A model generated the notes under the pieces. The model was not told the DNA's origin and did no database searches. It saw only the letters and a program-made list of their open reading frames with translations. From NCBI GenBank assembly GCA_965246905.1, contig CBDFFZ010000014.1, positions 248,001 through 312,000 on the forward strand: a DNA stretch of 64,000 nucleotides. The letters run 5' to 3'. Source of the stretch: UBA1952 sp965246905. GTDB taxonomy: Bacteria; Bacteroidota; Bacteroidia; Chitinophagales; Chitinophagaceae. Below are positions 58,796-64,000 of the stretch, one piece after another. Every line of letters starts with the position of its first letter. Within the stretch, counting starts at the first letter, position 1. Both the position numbers and the translations under genes were made by a program.

Positions 58796-59539
58796 ATGAA
58801 GCTGATCATCGTAGAAGACGAAGCCAAGAACCGCGAAATGCTCCGCAAGATGGTGGAGCTCTACTGCCCGGAAGTAACGGTGGCGGGCACAGCGGCATCG
58901 GTGCCGGAAGCGGTAAAGCTGATCAAGGCAGTGCACCCGGATATCATACTCATGGATATTGAGCTGCACCCGGATACCTGCTTCGATATCTTCCCGCAGC
59001 TCGATAAGCTCGATTTCGAGATCATCTTCACCACTGCTTATAAAGATTATGCGATTGAGGCCATCCGCTATGGCGCGCTCGATTATTTGCTGAAGCCTAT
59101 CAATAAAAAAGAGCTCCAGCCTGCAATCCGTAAAGCAGTAAAAAAACGCGCCGCCATAGATGAGAATGCCACGCTGAAGCAGTTTCTCAAAAGCTTTAAA
59201 TCGCCTATTACCTCAAGGATCAGCCTTTACACCACGGAGGGTATTGTATATGCAGAGGTAGATCAGATAAGCCGCTGCGAGGCAAAGGGATCTTATACCA
59301 ATATCTATTTTAAAGACAAGACCACGCACGTAACCAGCAAAACGCTGAAAGAGTATGAGCTAGCCCTGCGGGAGCATCATTTTTGCCGTGTGCACAATTC
59401 GCACCTCGTGAGCCTTGCAGAAGTAAAGAAATACATCAAGGCAGATGGCGGCTATATAGAAATGAAAGACGGCAGCCAGGTGCCGGTATCAGCAAGCCAT
59501 AAAGATGCATTCCTGGCGGAGATGAAGAACTTACTGTAA
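58796..59539 (+). CDS. LytTR response regulator, module 3
   Basis: The 247-residue regulator has a receiver (VEDEAKNREM, Asp in IILMDIELHPDTC, YLLKPIN) and a LytTR domain (ISRCEAKGSYTNIYFKDK, REHHFCRVHNSHLVSLAEV). It is a close paralogue of the module 2 regulator (same length, conserved receiver). Differences in the DNA-binding half could explain the different operator repeats in front of the two peptide clusters. It is coupled to its kinase gene. Confidence 0.93.
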   Translation: MKLIIVEDEAKNREMLRKMVELYCPEVTVAGTAASVPEAVKLIKAVHPDIILMDIELHPDTCFDIFPQLDKLDFEIIFTTAYKDYAIEAIRYGALDYLLKPINKKELQPAIRKAVKKRAAIDENATLKQFLKSFKSPITSRISLYTTEGIVYAEVDQISRCEAKGSYTNIYFKDKTTHVTSKTLKEYELALREHHFCRVHNSHLVSLAEVKKYIKADGGYIEMKDGSQVPVSASHKDAFLAEMKNLL

Positions 59540-59958
59540 GAGTGGGGTTGCGGGGGGCCGATTGAACAACTATCCTGCTTTGTGCTAAAGACCTATCCGG
59601 GATGACAAAGCCGGGACATCAGTACAGTTGGTGATGGCTTTGACACCGCTCTTTTGTTTAAAATTATACCTATTAAGGACGGCAAATTCACTGCTCATTC
59701 CTGTCGTAGACCGTCCGATACCGGAAGATGACCATTTCATACCGATATTACCCAAACATATTGTAGGAAATGCGCTTTGTAAGGCATGAAGCAGCCTTTG
59801 ATGAGCATGGAGCGACTTACGGAAGCCCTGAAATCATCATTGGCCTGCATGAAGTGTACTGCGGGCAGCATGAAACCGCATAACCGCGTTTTTGTAACTC
59901 TTTTCTATGGGAATGCTCAATCCATTCATCATAAAATACGCTTTAAAAAGCCGGATAG
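59540..59958. other. 419-base region without a convincing gene
   Basis: It holds one arm of the GGGATGACAAAG repeat family (GCTAAAGACC-TATCC-GGGATGACAAAG, about 59584-59610) and no frame I can assign. A 58-codon frame from about 59785 to the start of the convergent tssK end is open but has no family look. Confidence 0.45.
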
Positions 59959-61131
59959 TTAATCCAGTATCGACCAGCCTTTCTTTTCTTTTGAGGTCTG
60001 CACCAGCACTTCTTCCTTTACCACTATATTTTCCTTATGCTGGCCTATATATTCGAGTGTATTCAGCTTTTGCCAGATGAAAACGATGTTGTTTAAAAGG
60101 CCGGTAATGGCCTGCATACAATTGCCTGCATGGTAGTGGCTGTAATTGATCTCAATAATCTCGGATAACTTGTTGAGAAAATAGACCGGAGTGATATCCG
60201 ACCATTCAAAGAAATAGTTGAGCAGCTCTTCTTTTTCCTTTTCTGGCATTACCTGCAAAGCTGTGTACAGGTAGTTAGATAGTACGGAAAGGGCATTGAT
60301 GAGATGTACCGGAGGCTGCTGGTAGGCCATATTCCGGAAGTAGAAATAGTGCTGGTTGCAATAGCCCAGAATGGTTTGGCAAAGAGCCTTGATATTCTGC
60401 GCAACCGCCGATTTCTGGTTCTTATAAATAATCTTCTGGATGATCTGGAGGGAGATATTCTGGAGCTCATCAATGGCACGGCCCGCGGATTGATATTGCT
60501 GCATCAGCTTTTCGCTGCTGCTTATGCTGGTGCAGGGGGGTATGAAATCTTCATCTTTAAAAAAGTCATTGCCCTTGCGGGTGATCCGCCCTATTACCAG
60601 GTGATAGGCCCCGAGGTGGTCTTCATTTATACTGCCGGCATGCACGAGCTGCACCTCATACCGGGGCTGGGTATAAGGCTGCCTTACAGGAATCTCCTCC
60701 GGGTCGGGGTTGCCCCATGCTATGCGGTCAAACGGGTTTACCACGAGCATTACATAATACTGCTCCTGCCGGCCCTCCGGCAGGCCACTGGCAGAGCCCT
60801 CGCCGGTAAGGCTCAGCGCTTCTGAGAGCGCATTGGAGGTAAGCCCCTCCATGCCTATGGAAATACGAATGCCGCCCGGCGTAATAGCCTGGCAGTTGTT
60901 AATGCGTATCTGTAGCTGGTTGGTAGCCGTTTTGCTCACCTCGTACTTGGTAAGGAGCGCGCCGCTGCCGGCAAGGGGAGGCAGCAGGCCAAAGTTGTAG
61001 GTGTTGATGGCTACGGAGGCCACATCGCGGAGATGGTCGAGGATGAAATTTTCGGTTTCGATGAAGTGGTCCTTGCCAACTTTCATCCCTTCCGTCCAGT
61101 TTATGCCTAAGTATTTTGTAGGGGTGATCAT
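59959..61131 (-). CDS. tssK: type VI secretion baseplate protein TssK (T6SS-iii)
   Basis: The 390-residue protein starts MITPTKYLGINWTEGMKVGKDHFIETENF, which matches the N-terminal shell-domain pattern of TssK (W-x-EGM-x-x-x-x-HF). The C-terminal half is helical, as expected for the neck and head. TssK links the baseplate wedge to the membrane complex. It lies 5 bases downstream of tssN and in the same operon as tssG, as in Bacteroidota subtype-iii loci. Confidence 0.85.
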   Translation of the reverse strand: MITPTKYLGINWTEGMKVGKDHFIETENFILDHLRDVASVAINTYNFGLLPPLAGSGALLTKYEVSKTATNQLQIRINNCQAITPGGIRISIGMEGLTSNALSEALSLTGEGSASGLPEGRQEQYYVMLVVNPFDRIAWGNPDPEEIPVRQPYTQPRYEVQLVHAGSINEDHLGAYHLVIGRITRKGNDFFKDEDFIPPCTSISSSEKLMQQYQSAGRAIDELQNISLQIIQKIIYKNQKSAVAQNIKALCQTILGYCNQHYFYFRNMAYQQPPVHLINALSVLSNYLYTALQVMPEKEKEELLNYFFEWSDITPVYFLNKLSEIIEINYSHYHAGNCMQAITGLLNNIVFIWQKLNTLEYIGQHKENIVVKEEVLVQTSKEKKGWSILD

Positions 61132-61136
61132 GATGA

Positions 61137-62024
61137 TTAAATGAGTTGATTATTCGTGTAAAATTTTTCTTCTGAATGTTCAATAACGCGTTTGGAAGTA
61201 ATGGTTACATGCTCCCGGATCCTGTTTTGCTGTATGGTAAGGCCGGGATCTAAAAGCCTGCGCCGGTGAAAGAAGGAGCGCTTGCAGTAAAACACCCAGC
61301 CAAAAGCATCGCCAAGCCCATTGAAAGCCGCAATAGCCTGGTTGGGGGATTTGGTATTAAAGTCATCGATGAATTTTTTGTACCATTCGCCAAATATCAT
61401 TCCCGGCGGGGCCTTAGCTTTAACCTGCAGCCTGTTGCGGTCGTCCGGCTCCCGGCTAAACTCCAGGTCGAGCACCATAAGTGTATTGAAATCGAGGCCT
61501 TCAAAATTTATCTCGCTGCTCCCTGCCGGGTAATGCCATACTTTATAGATCTCATAGGGTATGTTGATAAAGGCAAGATACGTGCGGTAAAACACTACCG
61601 GAAGCGGGACAATGACCATGGCCGTTGCAGCCATATAGCCGCCGCCAACGGTGCTGCCCACATTATAAAGGAGCGCAAAAAGATACGCCGATAAAGCCAT
61701 GATCACCAGCAGCAGCATAGCCTGGAATAGTGCTTCATATTTTTTTACATCCGGCTGGAAATAAATGCTGTATAGCTGTACGAAGGCAGCGCCCATCAGC
61801 AGGTAATAAACCTGTGCAACGAGGTAAAGCCAGGGCACAAAGGAGCCGCCGGCGAAGCTCAGAAAGCCCGGCAGGCACATTGCAAGGCTGTAAAGCAGCA
61901 CAAAAATGATGAGCTTTTTATTGCTTACCAGCGCATTTTTGCGTTTCACAACAGCCATCAGCCCAATGAGCAGAAAGGCAATCAGCGGCATCAGGATATA
62001 GGTCAGGAAAACACTCTTGAGCAT
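61137..62024 (-). CDS. tssN: TssN-like T6SS-iii membrane protein
   Basis: The 295-residue protein has about six hydrophobic helices in its first 170 residues (FLTYILMPLIAFLLIGLMAVV, IIFVLLYSLAMCLPGFLSF and so on). A soluble C-terminal domain contains EINFEGLDFNTLMVLDLEF and FNGLGDAFGWVFYCKRSFF. This fits TssN, a membrane component specific to T6SS subtype iii, which lacks the usual TssJLM complex. The assignment rests on topology and position between tssK and tssG. Confidence 0.75.
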   Translation of the reverse strand: MLKSVFLTYILMPLIAFLLIGLMAVVKRKNALVSNKKLIIFVLLYSLAMCLPGFLSFAGGSFVPWLYLVAQVYYLLMGAAFVQLYSIYFQPDVKKYEALFQAMLLLVIMALSAYLFALLYNVGSTVGGGYMAATAMVIVPLPVVFYRTYLAFINIPYEIYKVWHYPAGSSEINFEGLDFNTLMVLDLEFSREPDDRNRLQVKAKAPPGMIFGEWYKKFIDDFNTKSPNQAIAAFNGLGDAFGWVFYCKRSFFHRRRLLDPGLTIQQNRIREHVTITSKRVIEHSEEKFYTNNQLI

Positions 62025-62033
62025 AAGTTTTGT

Positions 62034-62948
62034 TTATAAGAAAAAGGTATAGTTCAGCCTTGCCGCATTATCACCGGCATTCAATAAAGTAGGTTGTTCT
62101 TTGCCCGAGCGGATGGCATAATGCACAAACAGGCCTGCAGGAATGAAGTAATCGGACAGCAGCAGCAGGAGCCCGTAGAAATCTGTATGGGGCAGCACCA
62201 TAGCCATATCTTTATGCGGCACGGGACCTACATCAATATGCCAGGCGGCCTCACCATCATACTGGTAGCCGCCGAAAGTGGTGGTGATACCAAGCTGCGC
62301 GCTACCTGTAGTAAAGCACCCGAGTCCATCAGCTACATTTTCAAGGCCATATACTTCCGTTATCGTAACCGGGAAGCCCAAAATATAGGCAAAGCATTGG
62401 GCTGCCCATGCCCTGTTGCCCCTGATGCGGTGCAATACCGGCAGCATATAGATAAAAGCGAGGCCGGTAGCCCGTGGGAGCTTGCGCAGTATGGGCCATG
62501 CCTGCTCAAAAAGGTCAAACAGGTTATCGAAGCTTCCTTTAAGCTCGTACATGAGCTCAAGCGCAAGCGCCTGCATTTCTATATAAGAGGCCTCCTGCTC
62601 AAAGGGCGAGAAGAACTTGCGGGCATCTTTTTCGCGCTGTCGCTGTAGCTGTATCTCCTCAACAATCTCCCCGGCAGTTTTTCCAATGCCTCCAAGCGTT
62701 GGCGGATGAAATACATTTTCCGGCACCGCATCATAAATACTTTGCCGGTAGCTCTGAATCACCAGTTGCTCATTCAGATTATAAAGCCCTGTATCCTCAT
62801 AAATTCTTAGAATGTCTTTGGTATGCGGACGCGAATTGCTGCCCAGCCTTTCGATAAGAATATGCCCGATATCCGCATCTTTCGTAAGCATGGCGGCACC
62901 GATCACTTCAGCCTTAAAATCTGTTTCGAGGGATTGGAATGTTTGCAT
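62034..62948 (-). CDS. tssG: TssG-like T6SS baseplate protein
   Basis: The 304-residue soluble protein begins MQTFQSLETDFKAEVIGAAML. It ends AARLNYTFFL, recalling the C-terminal LG(Y/W)TTWL end of TssG proteins, and the middle YMLPVLHRIRGNRAWAAQCFAYILG fits the family's central part. TssG forms the baseplate wedge with TssF/TssE. It heads the minus-strand operon tssG-tssN-tssK and is divergent from tssH. Family identity is moderately sure. Confidence 0.7.
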   Translation of the reverse strand: MQTFQSLETDFKAEVIGAAMLTKDADIGHILIERLGSNSRPHTKDILRIYEDTGLYNLNEQLVIQSYRQSIYDAVPENVFHPPTLGGIGKTAGEIVEEIQLQRQREKDARKFFSPFEQEASYIEMQALALELMYELKGSFDNLFDLFEQAWPILRKLPRATGLAFIYMLPVLHRIRGNRAWAAQCFAYILGFPVTITEVYGLENVADGLGCFTTGSAQLGITTTFGGYQYDGEAAWHIDVGPVPHKDMAMVLPHTDFYGLLLLLSDYFIPAGLFVHYAIRSGKEQPTLLNAGDNAARLNYTFFL

Positions 62949-63124
62949 AAATGCGATTAAAAGCCAAATGGATTACTGTAGGCTCTTCAGGTATTATTGT
63001 TTTTATTAGTGCGATTTTTTACTATTATAATAAATATTCATTATCTTGTATAATTAATATGTGAACGTTATTAATAATTATCTTGCAACGGAATGCAAAT
63101 TAGTAGTTTTTTATTACTTTAGTG

Positions 63125-63132
63125 TATCATTG
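63125..63132 (+). promoter_or_regulatory. candidate -7 box of tssH
   Basis: TATCATTG, followed by CATACCC, lies 26 bases before the tssH ATG. The same TATCATTGCAT word is the core of the x-L-N peptide promoter. Confidence 0.45.
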
Positions 63133-63157
63133 CATACCCGACAGTAATAAAAAACGA

Positions 63158-64000
63158 ATGACCTCCCTTTTTGTCAATGAAGATCTAAGCTCCCTGCTCC
63201 ATATTGCAAAGGCATTTGCGCGCGATAGCTACAATAAAACGGTCGGTCCTCCGCACTTGCTGCAGGCACTTTTCCACCACGATTCCGGCCTAACCGGTTT
63301 CCTCACATCGCTTGGCAAGGATATTGCTTACCTGCGCGACTGGACGGAGGTGCGCATGGAAGAATACCCCAAAGTATCGGTGCTGACGCCGGAGCCCGAA
63401 GAGGACGAAAGCATAGATGCCATAATGGAAGAGGCAGATAACGTGCGCCTGAGGTTTGGCCTGGATGAATTGTCGCCTCTTTGCGTGCTGGCGGCCATCA
63501 TAAAACCGCACACAGCTTTTACTGCGATACAACTTAAATCACTGCCGCTCACTGCGCAGGAAATTTTCACCGCCTTCCGCTTACAGGAAACCAACAGCCC
63601 GGCACCCACTTTTTTAGAAACACGCATTGGCCAGGCAGAAACTATTGGCGGAAGCCTGGCAAAATACTGTACGGATAAAACAGCACTCGCAAGAGCCGGC
63701 AGGCTCGACCCTATAATCGGCCGTGAAGCCGAAACGCGGCAGATGATCGAGATACTCGGGCGCCGTAGTAAACCGAATGTAATTATTGCCGGTGAGCCGG
63801 GCGTGGGTAAAACAGCGTTGGTGGATGGCTTCGCGCAGGCGATTATTCGGAAAAATGTGCCGCTGCATCTGCAACATGCGGTATTGCTGGAGTTGGATCT
63901 TGGCGCGCTTGTAGCAGGTGCCGCCTATAAGGGCGAAGTGGAAGACAGGCTCAAAAAAATTATTGCCGAGATAAAGCAGCTTGACCGCGCTATTCTTTTT
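63158..64000 (+). CDS. tssH: T6SS sheath-recycling ATPase ClpV/TssH, N-terminal part (cut by window edge)
   Basis: ATG 63158 starts a frame still open at the window end (281 residues seen). The N-terminal Clp repeat domain reads LSSLLHIAKAFARDSYNKTVGPPHLLQALFHH. The first AAA module follows with LAKYCTDKTALARAGRLDPIIGREAE and Walker A GEPGVGKTALVDGFAQAI. This is the ClpB/ClpV pattern; position beside tssG-tssN-tssK argues for ClpV, which disassembles contracted sheath. It is divergent from tssG with 209 bases between. Confidence 0.88.
   Translation, partial: MTSLFVNEDLSSLLHIAKAFARDSYNKTVGPPHLLQALFHHDSGLTGFLTSLGKDIAYLRDWTEVRMEEYPKVSVLTPEPEEDESIDAIMEEADNVRLRFGLDELSPLCVLAAIIKPHTAFTAIQLKSLPLTAQEIFTAFRLQETNSPAPTFLETRIGQAETIGGSLAKYCTDKTALARAGRLDPIIGREAETRQMIEILGRRSKPNVIIAGEPGVGKTALVDGFAQAIIRKNVPLHLQHAVLLELDLGALVAGAAYKGEVEDRLKKIIAEIKQLDRAILF

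Overview
The window looks like chromosome of a Bacteroidota species, most likely a Chitinophagaceae-type member. The grounds are type IX secretion sorting domains (type A and type B), a PorT-family protein, a flexirubin/aryl-polyene-type ketosynthase pair, a subtype-iii type VI secretion locus, start sites without Shine-Dalgarno sequences, and many promoters of the Bacteroidota form TAnnTTTG a few bases upstream of the start codon. No rRNA, tRNA or CRISPR array was seen.

Layout. 1-2.8 kb: end of a polyene/flexirubin-type ketosynthase cluster, a YflT-like stress protein and an OmpA lipoprotein. 2.8-3.5 kb: palindromic repeats. 3.5-12 kb: ABC exporter, PorT, secreted serine hydrolase, aminotransferase, RsmE, DUF4159 protein. 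12-24 kb: housekeeping genes (dnaN, FKBP, lpxH, sixA, a kinase-RapZ fusion, rpmI-rplT, M1 peptidase) plus an HtrA-like protease fusion and a frameshifted flavin-oxidase-like gene. 24-30.6 kb: two paralogous T9SS type-B PKD proteins and a desaturase. 30.7-39.4 kb: HNH protein, Nei-like glycosylase, a REP-flanked RAYT transposase broken by one stop codon, icmF, DUF1015, YihY. 39.4-42.2 kb: flippase and glycosyltransferase. 59.9-64 kb: tssK, tssN, tssG and, divergently, the start of tssH/clpV.

The most interesting part is 42.4-59.5 kb. It holds eight tiny genes, most too short for routine annotation. Each encodes exactly 20 residues: a 15-residue leader of the form MKKLT..E...(V/I)NGG and a five-residue core that always ends in Asn (GLQMN, SLGWN, GLRMN, GMKMN, GMRMN, GVKLN, GLRLN, GLKLN). 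They sit among one processing/export operon (an asparagine-synthetase-like enzyme lacking the glutaminase Cys and carrying a C-terminal PqqD-like domain, a C39-peptidase ABC transporter, an HlyD adaptor and a NarL-type regulator) and three two-component systems whose kinases carry extracytoplasmic TPR sensors. Each kinase has its own peptide set: x-M-N cores with one LytTR pair, x-L-N cores with the other, and QMN/GWN cores with the HisKA_3/NarL pair.

The promoters fit this grouping. Three minus-strand promoters (modification/export operon, two-peptide unit, a secreted T9SS repeat protein) share one operator, TTTATCTACT-N3-ATG-N-GAT, at nearly the same distance from the -7 box. Each LytTR module has three direct repeats at exactly 21-bp spacing in front of its peptide promoter, with a different repeat sequence per module. 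I read this as a possible family of ultrashort, enzyme-modified, secreted signalling peptides with three parallel receptors. The chemistry and the signalling role are inference.
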